This document shows positions 35,681 through 44,942 of a DNA stretch of 64,000 nucleotides, one piece after another. The DNA is from Hoeflea sp038900095 (lineage in GTDB: Bacteria > Pseudomonadota > Alphaproteobacteria > Rhizobiales > Rhizobiaceae). The notes below the pieces were generated by a model. That model had not been told where the DNA came from, made no database searches, and was given only the letters and a program-made list of their open reading frames with translations. Positions within the stretch are counted from its first letter, which is position 1. Each line of letters opens with the position of its first letter. The DNA lies in NCBI RefSeq assembly GCF_038900095.1, contig NZ_JBBMQQ010000012.1, positions 1-64,000 on the forward strand. Direction: 5' to 3'. Made by a program: the position numbers and the translations under genes.

Positions 35681-35908
35681 CTAGACAGCGAAGAGGAGAA
35701 GGAGAGCGACGAGCAGCGAGAAGATGCCCAGAGCTTCGGTCACGGCAAAGCCGAAGATCAAACGGCCGAACTGGCCGTCAGCTGCCGACGGATTGCGCAG
35801 AGCGCCTGCCAGGTAGCTGCCGAAGATGTTGCCCAGGCCAATGCCCGCGCCGCCCATGCCGAGGCAAGCGATGCCGGCGCCGATGTACTTTGCTGCTTCT
35901 GCTTCCAT
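35681..35908 (-). CDS. atpE: ATP synthase F0 subunit c
   Basis: 75 aa, two membrane helices forming the proton-turning ring. The proton-carrying carboxylate is Glu58 in FAVTEALGIF, in the second helix; the polar loop reads LRNPSAADGQ. ATG 35908 lies at the start of the conserved MEAEAAKYIGAG. It belongs to the F0 operon between a and b'. The residue is Glu, with no Na+-binding pattern, so a proton ring is expected. Confidence 0.95.
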   Translation of the reverse strand: MEAEAAKYIGAGIACLGMGGAGIGLGNIFGSYLAGALRNPSAADGQFGRLIFGFAVTEALGIFSLLVALLLLFAV

Positions 35909-35973
35909 GATAAAACTCCTTTGGAATGGGATGGATGCGATTTTGATGGCGGCGGACCGCCGGTGAGTGGAAC

Positions 35974-36723
35974 CTAGTGACCCGGATGCAGGGCGTCGTT
36001 GAGGTACATGCAAGTCAGCACCGCAAAGACGTAGGCCTGAAGGAAGGCAACAAGGAATTCGAGACCGGTGAGCGCCACAGTCATGAGCAGCGGCAGGATT
36101 GCCGTACCGATGCCGAGTGCGCCGAGGCTGCCAAGCGAAGCGACAAAGCCCGCGAACACTTTCAGCGTGATGTGGCCGGCCAGCATGTTGGCAAAAAGAC
36201 GCACGGACAGGCTGATCGGACGCGACAGGAACGAGATCACCTCGATCATTACCACCAGCGGCATCAGGATACCTGGCACGCCTGACGGCACGAACAGGTT
36301 GAGGAAATGCAATCCATGCTTCCAGAAACCGTAAATCACCACGGTGCCGATGACGAGCATGGCAAGCGCGAAGGTGATGATGAGATGAGAGGTGATGGTA
36401 AAGAAGTAGGGGAACATGCCGATCAGGTTTGCCACCAGGACAAACATGAACAGCGAGAACACCATCGGGAAGAACCGCATGCCCTGTGATCCGGCGCCAT
36501 CGCGCAGCATGGAAGCCACGAACTCATACGACATTTCCGAGATCGACTGCAGGCGCGAGGGAACCAATCCGCGGTTTGCGGTGGTCAGAAACAGGAACCC
36601 GGCGGCAACGGCAACAGTGCCGACCATGAACAGGGACGAGTTGGTGAACGACAGGTCAAGCCCGCCGATCTCAATGGGGACGAGCTTGCTGATCTGGAAC
36701 TGGTGAATCGGATCGTTTGACAC
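35974..36723 (-). CDS. atpB: ATP synthase F0 subunit a
   Basis: 249 aa with about five to six membrane helices. The essential Arg lies in SVRLFANMLAGH; the partner helix ends in FLQAYVFAVLTCMYLNDALH. It forms the proton half-channels against the c-ring. The start codon is GTG at 36723 with AAAGAGG upstream. Its 3' end runs close to atpE with a 65-base gap. Confidence 0.95.
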   Translation of the reverse strand: MSNDPIHQFQISKLVPIEIGGLDLSFTNSSLFMVGTVAVAAGFLFLTTANRGLVPSRLQSISEMSYEFVASMLRDGAGSQGMRFFPMVFSLFMFVLVANLIGMFPYFFTITSHLIITFALAMLVIGTVVIYGFWKHGLHFLNLFVPSGVPGILMPLVVMIEVISFLSRPISLSVRLFANMLAGHITLKVFAGFVASLGSLGALGIGTAILPLLMTVALTGLEFLVAFLQAYVFAVLTCMYLNDALHPGH

Positions 36724-36760
36724 CTAAAACCTCTTTCTCGCCATCCGGTCGAACCGGATA

Positions 36761-37168
36761 TTAATTCCCGTCGTCTTCGCCGCCCGTGCCGGTTTTGCCA
36801 GCCCCGCCCGAACCCGGCTGGGCGACCGCGCCGGTCGAGCGCAAAACATTCAGTACCCCGGCACAGAACCCGAGCAGCAGAAACACGATCAATCCCCAGG
36901 GCGATGTGCCCAAGAATCGGTCGAACAGATACCCCAGTATCACACCAACGACCACGCCGGCGATGAACTCGCTCGACAGCTTGACCGCAAGCGCATAGCC
37001 CTTCGAAGCTTCCCTGTTGGAGCCCGCTTCCTGCTCCACCTTGCGGCGGGCGAGAAGTTCGGCATCCAGGCGCTTGCGACGGGCGTCCAGGCTTTCCGAC
37101 AGGTCCCTGTCCGTTGCATCGCCGTTGCCCGGGCTATCCGGGCCGCCAGAACCGCGCTTTTCATCCAT
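36761..37168 (-). CDS. atpI: ATP synthase accessory protein I
   Basis: 135 aa. A charged N-terminus (~1-60, disordered: DEKRGSGGPDSPGNG...) and two membrane helices (~65-84 and ~88-108, SSEFIAGVVVGVILGYLFDRFLG...WGLIVFLLLGFCAGVLNV). AtpI is thought to help c-ring assembly or Mg2+ supply. First gene of the F0 operon, with a promoter of CTTGAC-N17-CTATGT type upstream. Confidence 0.9.
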   Translation of the reverse strand: MDEKRGSGGPDSPGNGDATDRDLSESLDARRKRLDAELLARRKVEQEAGSNREASKGYALAVKLSSEFIAGVVVGVILGYLFDRFLGTSPWGLIVFLLLGFCAGVLNVLRSTGAVAQPGSGGAGKTGTGGEDDGN

Positions 37169-37523
37169 GGATGCGCTCCCCTGACTCGCCAGCGACGACC
37201 GGAAAAAGTCCGTATCGAAGTCGGGCGCAACATAGTTTTAGGGCTGATCATAGTCAAGGCGCGGAAAGGCCATAGTGGGAGACGCATTTTTGCATATATT
37301 TCAATGCCTTGCCCAGACGCTCCCGGCACCCGCTACAGAAGTATCAGAAAAACTTGGCCGGCTGCGTCAGACTCACGCAGACAGCGGCGCATCAGGCTGC
37401 TTCGTTCGCGCTCCCTGCCCGGCGCCCAATCCGGACGCCTGATGGCGCGGTCGAAGGCCTTGAACCGTCCAGACCGGAGGCGAATTCAGGCGGTATTGCC
37501 CACCGGCCGGACGGCCGAAAGGA
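37169..37523. other. Intergenic region upstream of atpI
   Basis: About 355 bases holding the F0 operon promoter (37230-37258). The rest (37300-37520) is GC-rich with short frames that look like shadows; no motif or RNA was recognised. Confidence 0.4.
37230..37258 (-). promoter_or_regulatory. Promoter of the atp F0 operon
   Basis: On the minus strand CTTGAC and CTATGT are separated by exactly 17 bases, matching the alphaproteobacterial sigma70 consensus CTTGAC-N17-CTATAT closely. It lies about 60-90 bases before atpI. Confidence 0.7.
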
Positions 37524-38732
37524 TCAGGACCAGCCACCACCATAGGTGACATAGAAGATGTGCAGCCCGATCTGGCCGACCTTGCGCATTCTCTTGGCCC
37601 AAGGCGGGCGCACATAGGTCGCGTGGTAATGGGTCGAGGATCCGACTTCCTTCAGCCAGATCTTCCCGGCGGTGGTCGCCAGCGCGATTTCTTCAGCCAT
37701 GTCCCAGTGCTTGGGCGAGCGGATCCTGTCCTTGATGCCGTCGCACGCGAATGAAAACTGGCACCGGTTGCGCCAGTTGTCATTCTGGTACACCACGCCG
37801 CAGACCGTATTCGGATAGGTCGGATTTCGCACCCGGTTGAGAATCACCTGGGCAACCGCGGCCTGGCCTTTGACGCTTTCGCCACGGGCCTCGAAATAGA
37901 TGCCGGCGGCGAGGCAGCGCTGCTCGGTTTCCGAGAATGTCTTTGCAGGCAGGGCGGTGCCTGCCCAGTCATGATCGTACTTGCCAACCGGCGGGATGAA
38001 GCGGCCGCGCTGGGTTTCCTCGCGCAGGACCGAACTGAACGGCGACTGCTTTGCATAGTCAGGCGCAGGCGGTGCATAGGCGGTGGCGAGGATGTCCGGA
38101 TTGTCGTTGGTCACCAGGCTGGCCAGAACTGCCGGAACCTGGGGTTCGCTCCGGCGCTTGCCGGTGGTGTAGAACGCCTTGGCAATCTCGATTTCCTTGC
38201 CGCGGATGTCCGGCTTGAGGAATGTCATGCTGTTCTTCAGCTCAAGCGCGGGCCGCAACAGGCTTGAGTGCCGTTCCAGCACCGACCCGGCGGAGAAATC
38301 CTTGGGCGGCTGAACCGGAGCTACGGCAATGACGCGGCCCTTCTTGAGATGGCGGGTGACGCGGTCGGCATCGGGACGCGGATCGGCGACACCGATCTTG
38401 CCCTGAAAGGCGATCTTGTCCCCATTGGGAAGGGTTACCCCTGCCCCCGAAGCAATTGACGATGTCAGGATGGGATCGGCGAATTCCAGTTCCGCCGCCT
38501 GGATCGATCCCGCAGGCGACGCTGTAAGGAAGGTTTTCCAGCGGGCATCCGCATTGTCGCTGCCGGCCAGCATGGTGGCCATATCGGCATGCGAGGTGAC
38601 GGTTGGTGAGGACAGGAATGCCGCAAGGCCAAAAACCATGGGCGCAGACAGGCGCGCAAACCAGGAATGGCCGCTGCCGGACGAACGACGCTTGTGACGC
38701 AAAACAAGAACTCCGGTACTCAAGACACACAT
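37524..38732 (-). CDS. SleB-type cell wall hydrolase
   Basis: 402 aa. An N-terminal hydrophobic segment (~25-45, WFARLSAPMVFGLAAFLSS) serves as signal or anchor. The middle is a variable linker. The C-terminal hydrolase_2/SleB domain (~272-402) has CLAAGIYFEARGES, GQAAVAQVILNRV, YPNTVCGVVYQ and CQFSFACDG, with conserved cysteines. SleB domains cleave peptidoglycan glycan strands (lytic transglycosylase type). Rhizobial members act in growth or division. ATG 38732. No close operon partner; Der lies upstream with a 156-base gap. Confidence 0.9.
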   Translation of the reverse strand: MCVLSTGVLVLRHKRRSSGSGHSWFARLSAPMVFGLAAFLSSPTVTSHADMATMLAGSDNADARWKTFLTASPAGSIQAAELEFADPILTSSIASGAGVTLPNGDKIAFQGKIGVADPRPDADRVTRHLKKGRVIAVAPVQPPKDFSAGSVLERHSSLLRPALELKNSMTFLKPDIRGKEIEIAKAFYTTGKRRSEPQVPAVLASLVTNDNPDILATAYAPPAPDYAKQSPFSSVLREETQRGRFIPPVGKYDHDWAGTALPAKTFSETEQRCLAAGIYFEARGESVKGQAAVAQVILNRVRNPTYPNTVCGVVYQNDNWRNRCQFSFACDGIKDRIRSPKHWDMAEEIALATTAGKIWLKEVGSSTHYHATYVRPPWAKRMRKVGQIGLHIFYVTYGGGWS

Positions 38733-38888
38733 ACACGATACTGTGCCTGAGAATGGAGCATTAACCTTGATGGAGCGTTAATAAGCACGCCCTGAAAAAC
38801 AACCCTGCTCAGCCCCGGCCTTGAACCGGCCGTCAGCGGGCCGATAACCGGTTTGTCCAAGCGCCAGACCGACGCCCGAACCAAACTG

Positions 38889-40391
38889 CTATCCGCTGCG
38901 CTTCTTGGGGGCCAGCTTGCCCGATACCGTGCGCCTGGCAGATTTCTTCGGCATCACAGACGCCCGCTTGGTCTTGCCGTCCTTGGGCGCATAAGGGTTG
39001 TCGCCACTGCGATAGACCACCCGCAACGGTATTCCGGGCATGTCGAAATCGGTGCGGAGCGAATTGACCAGATAGCGGGTGTAGGATTCCGGCACGGCTT
39101 CGGGCCGTGTGCACGAAATCATGAAGCCCGGCGGGCGTGACTTTATCTGGGTCATGTATTTGAGCTTGAGGCGACGCCCCGACACGGCCGGTGGCGGATG
39201 GTGACCCTGCGTGTGGTCAAGCCAGCGGTTGAGCTTGGCGGTCGAGATCCGCTTGTTCCAGGTCTTGTGGACCTTGGCGATGTTTTCCATCAGCCGGTCA
39301 AGACCGTCACCGGTCTGTCCGGCCACGGTGACCGCACGGATGCCGCGGATCTGCGGCAGCAGGCGGTCCGTCATCTCGCGCAGTTCGGCAAGCTTTTCCT
39401 GGCGGTTTTCGATCAGGTCCCACTTGTTGAAGGCAATCACCGGCGCCCTGCCCTCGCGGACAACCAGATCGGCAATCTGCAGATCCTGCTTCTCGAACGG
39501 AATGGTGGAATCGAACACGATCACCACCACTTCGGCAAAGCGGATGGCGCGCAAGGCGTCGGCGACCGAGAGTTTCTCCAGCTTTTCCTGGACACGCGCC
39601 TTGCGACGCAAACCGGCTGTATCGAACAGCTTGATCTTGCGGTCCTGCCATTCGAAATCAACCGCGATGGAATCCCGGGTGATGCCTGCTTCGGGCCCCG
39701 TCAGCAACCGCTCCTCGCCCAGGAACCGGTTGATCAGGGTCGACTTGCCAGCATTGGGGCGTCCGACGATGGCCACGCGCAACGGCTTGGTCTCGTCATA
39801 TTCGGGACCTTCGTCTTCATCATCGGCGGTGTGCGGTATGACGACGTCGGTGACGGCCTCGGCCAGCGGATCATTCTTGGGCGGAAAGCAGCGTTCCTCG
39901 CCGAAAGCCTCGACGATGGCATCGCGCAGGTCGAGCATGCCGCCGCCATGTTCGGCCGAAATCGGGCAAGGCTCGCCGAGACCAAGCCGGAAGGCATCAT
40001 ACATGCCCGATTCCGAGCCCTTGGATTCGGCCTTGTTGGCAACCAGCACCACCGGTTTGCCGCGTTTGCGCAGGATGCCGGCCAGTAATTCGTCAGCCGG
40101 GGTCAGCCCGCCCTTGGCGTCGATCAGGAACAGCGCGCCATCGGCTTCGTCCATTGCCGCCTCGCTCTGCGCCCGCATGCGGCCTTCAAGCGTGTCGGGT
40201 CCGGCAACTTCGAGGCCGGCGGTGTCGATCATGCGGAAGCGCAAGTCGACCAGCCGCGCGTCACCGGGCCGGCGGTCGCGGGTCACGCCCGGCGTGTCGT
40301 CAACAAGCGCCAGCTTGCGGCCGGCAAGCCGGTTGAACAGGGTGGACTTGCCGACATTGGGGCGTCCGACAATGGCAAGGGTAATGGTCAT
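38889..40391 (-). CDS. der: Ribosome biogenesis GTPase Der (EngA)
   Basis: 500 aa with tandem GTPase domains and a C-terminal KH-like domain. Domain 1: GRPNVGKST (9-17), DTPGVTRD, DTAG, and a divergent NKAE. Domain 2: GRPNAGKST, DTAG, NKWD. It acts in 50S subunit assembly. A basic tail (KKSARRTVSGKLAPKKRSG, split) extends the usual length slightly. ATG 40391 follows GGACAG; the frame upstream to 40466 overlaps the TPR gene. It is co-transcribed with the YfgM-like gene (49-base gap). BamB, which often sits between these genes, is absent. Confidence 0.96.
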   Translation of the reverse strand: MTITLAIVGRPNVGKSTLFNRLAGRKLALVDDTPGVTRDRRPGDARLVDLRFRMIDTAGLEVAGPDTLEGRMRAQSEAAMDEADGALFLIDAKGGLTPADELLAGILRKRGKPVVLVANKAESKGSESGMYDAFRLGLGEPCPISAEHGGGMLDLRDAIVEAFGEERCFPPKNDPLAEAVTDVVIPHTADDEDEGPEYDETKPLRVAIVGRPNAGKSTLINRFLGEERLLTGPEAGITRDSIAVDFEWQDRKIKLFDTAGLRRKARVQEKLEKLSVADALRAIRFAEVVVIVFDSTIPFEKQDLQIADLVVREGRAPVIAFNKWDLIENRQEKLAELREMTDRLLPQIRGIRAVTVAGQTGDGLDRLMENIAKVHKTWNKRISTAKLNRWLDHTQGHHPPPAVSGRRLKLKYMTQIKSRPPGFMISCTRPEAVPESYTRYLVNSLRTDFDMPGIPLRVVYRSGDNPYAPKDGKTKRASVMPKKSARRTVSGKLAPKKRSG

Positions 40392-40440
40392 GATCTGTCC
40401 TTGCCCGAAGGCGTCGTCATTGTTCGGGTTGCCCGCGCGG

Positions 40441-41112
40441 TCAGGATACGCCGCCCTTGGCGGCAATCAGGTCCAGCATGAGGGCCGCACGGGATTTGAT
40501 GCCGTTTGGCGATTCACTGTCGGCGGCGATATCCCCAAACCACTGAGCGGCCTGTTTGAGATCTCCAGCCTTGTAGGCTGAAATTCCGAGCGCTTCGCGG
40601 GCCGAATGGCGGGCCGGATTTCCCGGAACCGCCAGCACTTCAACCTCGGCGGAAACATCCGAATAGCTGCCATTGTCAACCAGAAGATAGGCAGCACGAA
40701 GGCGCGCTGCATCGCGGATGGCCACAGGCTGCGACACATCCTTGCCGATCTCCGAGAACGCGGCAATGGCGGCGGCAGTATCGCCCTTGTCGGCGAGAAC
40801 CGTGGCAGCACGCATTTTCGCCAACACCGGGTAAGACCCGTAGCCGGTCTTCTCGAGCTCCTGGAATTCAGCCAGCGCCGCATCGGTATTGCCGCTGCGT
40901 GCCTTTTCCAGAGCCGCAAGGAAGACATCGCCGGACCTGGCCGCGGTGGTTTCCTTCCAGTACTGCCAGCCACGCAGACCGGCTGTGATCGCCACGATAC
41001 CGATTGCCACGGCAAGTATGACAAAGCGGAACCGCTTCCATAGCGCCTTCATGTAATCCGAACGGAGATCTTCATTGACCTCGCGGATGAATGTTGAATT
41101 GTCGTCGGTCAT
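40441..41112 (-). CDS. YfgM-like TPR membrane protein
   Basis: 223 aa. One transmembrane helix at ~29-47 (FVILAVAIGIVAITAGLRG) after a cytoplasmic N-terminus, then TPR-like helices in the periplasm (AALEKARSGNTDAALAEFQEL, DTAAAIAAFSEIGKDV, YKAGDLKQAAQWFGDIA). YfgM is an ancillary SecYEG subunit in E. coli (family knowledge). It is followed by der in the same operon. ATG 41112 is used; a longer frame reaches 41142. Confidence 0.85.
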   Translation of the reverse strand: MTDDNSTFIREVNEDLRSDYMKALWKRFRFVILAVAIGIVAITAGLRGWQYWKETTAARSGDVFLAALEKARSGNTDAALAEFQELEKTGYGSYPVLAKMRAATVLADKGDTAAAIAAFSEIGKDVSQPVAIRDAARLRAAYLLVDNGSYSDVSAEVEVLAVPGNPARHSAREALGISAYKAGDLKQAAQWFGDIAADSESPNGIKSRAALMLDLIAAKGGVS

Positions 41113-41243
41113 CGCGTCACCGGCCGGAGCCGGCCCTCTCAAATTCGTGCCGCAAGCGGCGTTGTGTGGGGCCTTCTAGCCGATTTTATGGCTTCTGTAA
41201 GGGGGTATGGCATCGAAAGCACCCGAACGCCCGTGCAAACCGG

Positions 41244-41831
41244 TCACATTCCGATGATCGGCGGCACGCCAATCAGCATTTCATGCAGCCCCATGACGAA
41301 AACCACATACAGGACAAGACCGCCGACAACGGCAATGATGTCCCATTTCACCGGTCCGGCCACGGGATTGCTGGTGAGACCTGCCTGCAGACGCTTCTTT
41401 TCCGAAATCCTGTCGACGACAGCCCAGGCGAGAAACCCGCCAAACAGCAGCACCGAGGCCAGGTCGCCATTGACCAGGAGATGGGCAACAGCCCAAATCT
41501 TGACGGCGAGCAGCATCGGGTGCTTGACGGCAGCCTTGATGCGCCCCGCAGGCACTTGCGAGGCGATCAGAAGGATCATGGCCGGCAGCATCAGCAGGGC
41601 GACGAGATGGCTCATCCAGCCCGGCGCCACCCAGAACACAACCGGATCCTGCCGGGCGATGCCATAGCCCCAGACCAGGATGACAAAGCCCACGATCGAG
41701 ACAAGCGAGTAGATGCCCTTCCAGGCGTTCAGGCCGCGCTTGTCGATTTGCGCCTGGCGCCACGCGGGCGCGACGATGCGGACAGAATGCATTCCCAGAA
41801 ACAGCACCAGTCCGACAATGAGCCAGATCAT
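41244..41831 (-). CDS. NnrU family membrane protein
   Basis: 195 aa with about five hydrophobic segments (start MIWLIVGLVLFLGMHSVRIV). The segment KGIYSLVSIVGFVILVWGYG and the KHPMLLAVKIWAVAHLLVNGD part are typical of NnrU, a poorly understood family first linked to denitrification in Rhodobacter. No nitrogen oxide genes are nearby. It is divergent from the DksA-type gene. Confidence 0.88.
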   Translation of the reverse strand: MIWLIVGLVLFLGMHSVRIVAPAWRQAQIDKRGLNAWKGIYSLVSIVGFVILVWGYGIARQDPVVFWVAPGWMSHLVALLMLPAMILLIASQVPAGRIKAAVKHPMLLAVKIWAVAHLLVNGDLASVLLFGGFLAWAVVDRISEKKRLQAGLTSNPVAGPVKWDIIAVVGGLVLYVVFVMGLHEMLIGVPPIIGM

Positions 41832-41963
41832 TCTTGTTCTCCAAATTCGTCTCGCGGTCGCGTGTCAGCCGCTTTCGCCCCGACCATAGACCGGACGCGG
41901 TTGCATTAGAAGCGGCCCACAATGGTATTTGTGTCGCGGCAGGGACTCGTTCAATATGGAGGG

Positions 41964-42299
41964 ATGGAACCCGATCTTGTTGCCGCTCGCAGGCGGCTTG
42001 ATGAAAAGAAGCTCGATCTCGAGCGCATGTCGGCACTGAGCGAGGAGGCCCGCGCTCCGGTGATGCTCGACCAGCAGTCGGTCGGCCGGCTGTCGCGGAT
42101 GGACGCGATGCAGCAGCAGGCCATGGCCGCGGCCCAGGAACGGACCCGCAAGCGTGATCTGGTCCGCATCGAGATGGCGGAACGGCGGCTGGCTGAAGGC
42201 GAATACGGCTGGTGCATCGATTGCGGCGAAGCGATTCCGGACAAACGGCTGGAAATTGACCCGATGGCCGAAAAGTGCGTCCGCTGCGCTTCCGCATAG
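41964..42299 (+). CDS. DksA/TraR-type C4 zinc finger protein
   Basis: 111 aa from ATG 41964; the GGAGG site lies too close to it (one base), so an upstream start (GTG 41931 or ATG 41922) is possible. Charged coiled-coil N-terminal half (VAARRRLDEKKLDLERMSALSEE) followed by a C4 zinc finger: CIDCGEAIPDKRLEIDPMAEKCVRC (split: CIDCGEAI, then EKCVRC). Such proteins bind RNA polymerase through its secondary channel. This is a short form, lacking the long E. coli DksA N-terminus. Confidence 0.85.
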   Translation: MEPDLVAARRRLDEKKLDLERMSALSEEARAPVMLDQQSVGRLSRMDAMQQQAMAAAQERTRKRDLVRIEMAERRLAEGEYGWCIDCGEAIPDKRLEIDPMAEKCVRCASA

Positions 42300-42379
42300 G
42301 CTTTCACACCAACGCCATATTTTGGCGGCACTAGGCCACGAAGTTTTCAGTCAAGCGTAACACCCGGGCCGCAAGCACC

Positions 42380-43396
42380 ATGATTTCAGCCGTCTCTCTC
42401 CCTGCCTTGTCAAAAACCGCAAGGCTCGCTGCACTGACCGCCGCTTTGGCAGCCGGTTCCGGCCTGCTGGCAAGTACCGCTTCGTTGGCAGGCGAGCGCC
42501 CGGATCAGCTGGTGCTGATTTCCTTTGACGGCGCGCATGACAACCGATTGTGGGACCGCAGCCTGGAGCTGGCGAACCGCAGCGGCGCGCGTTTTACCTA
42601 TTTCCTGTCCTGCACATTCCTGATGAGCAAGGCAGACCGTGCCTCCTACGCGGCGCCGGGCCACTCCTCCGGACGCTCAAATGTCGGCTTCGCCCAGAAC
42701 CGGGAAGAGGCCCTGACCCGGCTTGGCCACATCTGGTCGGCCTTTCAGGCCGGCAATGAAATCGGCAGCCACGGCTGCGGGCATTTCGATGGAAAGAACT
42801 GGAGCAATTCCGATTGGCTCAGCGAATTCACCCAGTTCGACGCGGCGCTGGCGAATGCGTGGAAAGTCAACGGTGCTGAAGAGCCCTCCGGCTGGGCCCG
42901 TTTTGCCAAATCCGGCGTCAGGGGATTTCGCGCGCCATATCTCTCCACCAATGACGGGCTCTATGCGGCACTCAAGACGCGGGGTTTCGAGTATGACGCC
43001 AGCACCGTATCGAAGGGACCCGTATCGCCCGATTTCAACAAGGCAACGGCGCGTTTCTCACTGCCGCTGATTTCGGAAGGGCCGCGACAGCGGCCGATCA
43101 TCGCAATGGACTACAACCTGTTCGTCCGGCATTCCGCCGGGCTTGAAACCCCGTCGAAATCGAAGGAATTCGAAGAGCGGGCGCTTGAGGCATTCCGTGC
43201 GGCCTTCCAGGCCGAGTATTCCGGTGCGCGGCGGCCGCTGCAGTTGGGCTTTCATTTCGTTGAAATGAACGGCGGCGCTTACTGGAATGCGCTTGAGCGC
43301 TTTGTCGACGAAACCTGCGGACAGCCCGGGGTCGCCTGCGTGACCTACCAGGAGGCGGTGCGCAGGCTCAGGCCGGTGGACGGTTCGGCGAGCTGA
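42380..43396 (+). CDS. Exported polysaccharide deacetylase
   Basis: 338 aa. Signal peptide at ~1-37 (ARLAALTAALAAGSGLLASTASLAG). NodB/CE4 domain: LISFDGAHD (47-55) with the metal-binding Asp-Asp region, EIGSHGCGHFDG (metal His), RGFRAPYLSTND and YDASTV. It may deacetylate peptidoglycan or exopolysaccharide in the periplasm. The first motif DGAHD differs from the usual TFDDG, so the catalytic base is not certain. It converges on the SbmA/BacA gene with a 25-base gap. Confidence 0.85.
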   Translation: MISAVSLPALSKTARLAALTAALAAGSGLLASTASLAGERPDQLVLISFDGAHDNRLWDRSLELANRSGARFTYFLSCTFLMSKADRASYAAPGHSSGRSNVGFAQNREEALTRLGHIWSAFQAGNEIGSHGCGHFDGKNWSNSDWLSEFTQFDAALANAWKVNGAEEPSGWARFAKSGVRGFRAPYLSTNDGLYAALKTRGFEYDASTVSKGPVSPDFNKATARFSLPLISEGPRQRPIIAMDYNLFVRHSAGLETPSKSKEFEERALEAFRAAFQAEYSGARRPLQLGFHFVEMNGGAYWNALERFVDETCGQPGVACVTYQEAVRRLRPVDGSAS

Positions 43397-43421
43397 CCTT
43401 CAGGCCAGCCCGCCCAAATCA

Positions 43422-44750
43422 TCACTTGTTTGGATCTTCTACCGTCTGCACGGGATCGGGACCGCCTTTGCCGGGAGCCGGGTCCGGGATCGGCTGAACG
43501 AAGCCGCCGCCCTGTTTGGCAAGATAATCGCGCTCGATATCGGCCAGCTCCTGCCCGCGGAATACAGCCTCGAAAGCGTGCAGACGTTTGTAAATGGAAA
43601 TCAGCTCGACGATCGTCGTCCACGAGTTGATCAGGAACTGGAACGAGTTCGAGACCTGGCCGAAGGCCGTCAGGATCTGCTGCCAGATGCCAAGCGTGAT
43701 CTTGCCTGCGACAATGGTCGGCACGAGCAGAATATGCACATAGATGTTGTCGGCCTGGAGATAAAAGCCACGGGCGATGTTGAAGTACATGTAGTGGAAA
43801 TAGAGCCGGAAATAGTTCTGCCGGACATCATCGAAAAGCTGGCGCGCGGTTGGCGGCTGGGCACGGCTCGCATCATCCTCGCCATAGACCAGTTCCTTGC
43901 GGTAGGCGGCCTCAACGCGCTGATTGCGGAATTCCAGTCCCGGCAGCTTGATCCCGACCAGGGCCAGAAGGCCGGTACCGAAGGCAGCCCAGAACAAAAG
44001 CGCGATAAACAGCGCGTGCGGTATGGCGCCGACAACCGGCAGTTCGGTCACATATTGAGACAGCGACCAGAGGATCGGCAAGAACGCCACCAGCGTCATG
44101 ACCGCATCGACAAAGGCCACGCCCAGCCCTTCCATGATCGAGGCGAAGCGCATGGTGTCTTCCTGCACACGCTGCGAGGCGCCTTCAATGCTGCGCACGC
44201 GGGGCCAGCGCTCCATGTAGAAATTGTTCATCGCCGTGCGCCAGCGAAACACGTAGTGACTGACGAAAAAGCGGGTGACGACATAAACCGCGGTCGAAAC
44301 GAAAGCGATCTGGACGAAGATCAGGATGAGGCCATAAAGGTCTGCCTGGGAGACCGATCCGTCGCCGGTCAACGCCTGCTGGAACTGATCAAAGAACGGC
44401 CGGCGCCAGTTGTTGAGCGCTACCGAGACCTGCACGCCGAAATAGGTGGTGAACAGGATGAAGACCGACCCGAGGATCGACCACATCTGCCACTTGTGCG
44501 GGGAGTAGATGAACCAGAAGGCAGCGAATGCCAGCGACCAGGTTGTGTAGTAGACGTAAAACCAAAGGAAGGACGAGGTGTAGAAATACCGCAGTCCGAC
44601 AATCGGTTCGCCTTCAGCCTCTGGCAGCGCGAAGCCCAGTGCCGCACCGATTGTATCACCGGCTGCGTACCAGGTGATGATCCCCAGCCCTGCCCAGAGC
44701 AGGACTGACGAAAAAAAGAGTTTCGGTTTCGGGAAAAAAGATTCAAACAC
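43422..44750 (-). CDS. sbmA: SbmA/BacA-like peptide transporter
   Basis: 442 aa with about seven to eight membrane helices (FYTSSFLWFYVYYTTWSLAFAAFW and others, split). Conserved: FFVSHYVFRWRTAMNNFYMERWPRVRSIEGASQRVQEDTMRFA, with key residues FRWRTAMN...YxERW and ASQRVQED. SbmA/BacA proteins import peptides such as NCR and bleomycin. In rhizobia BacA is needed for bacteroid survival and for very-long-chain fatty acid lipid A. The start is GTG 44750 with AGGA eight bases before. It is a single-gene unit with a 192-base upstream gap. Confidence 0.92.
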   Translation of the reverse strand: MFESFFPKPKLFFSSVLLWAGLGIITWYAAGDTIGAALGFALPEAEGEPIVGLRYFYTSSFLWFYVYYTTWSLAFAAFWFIYSPHKWQMWSILGSVFILFTTYFGVQVSVALNNWRRPFFDQFQQALTGDGSVSQADLYGLILIFVQIAFVSTAVYVVTRFFVSHYVFRWRTAMNNFYMERWPRVRSIEGASQRVQEDTMRFASIMEGLGVAFVDAVMTLVAFLPILWSLSQYVTELPVVGAIPHALFIALLFWAAFGTGLLALVGIKLPGLEFRNQRVEAAYRKELVYGEDDASRAQPPTARQLFDDVRQNYFRLYFHYMYFNIARGFYLQADNIYVHILLVPTIVAGKITLGIWQQILTAFGQVSNSFQFLINSWTTIVELISIYKRLHAFEAVFRGQELADIERDYLAKQGGGFVQPIPDPAPGKGGPDPVQTVEDPNK

Positions 44751-44942
44751 GGGCGGGATCCTGGACTTTGTCCTGCGTGGCAGAACGTGATTCGTCGTGA
44801 CTTGGTCAGATACCTATGACACGAGGGCAAATACGGCAATCCACGCCACCCATCACCCCATTGTGCTGAAACGATGGCCCGGCACATCCTTGCGGATCAC
44901 ATCAATGTGACGTGTGGCAAATGTCTTGATGACAGCGCGGGT

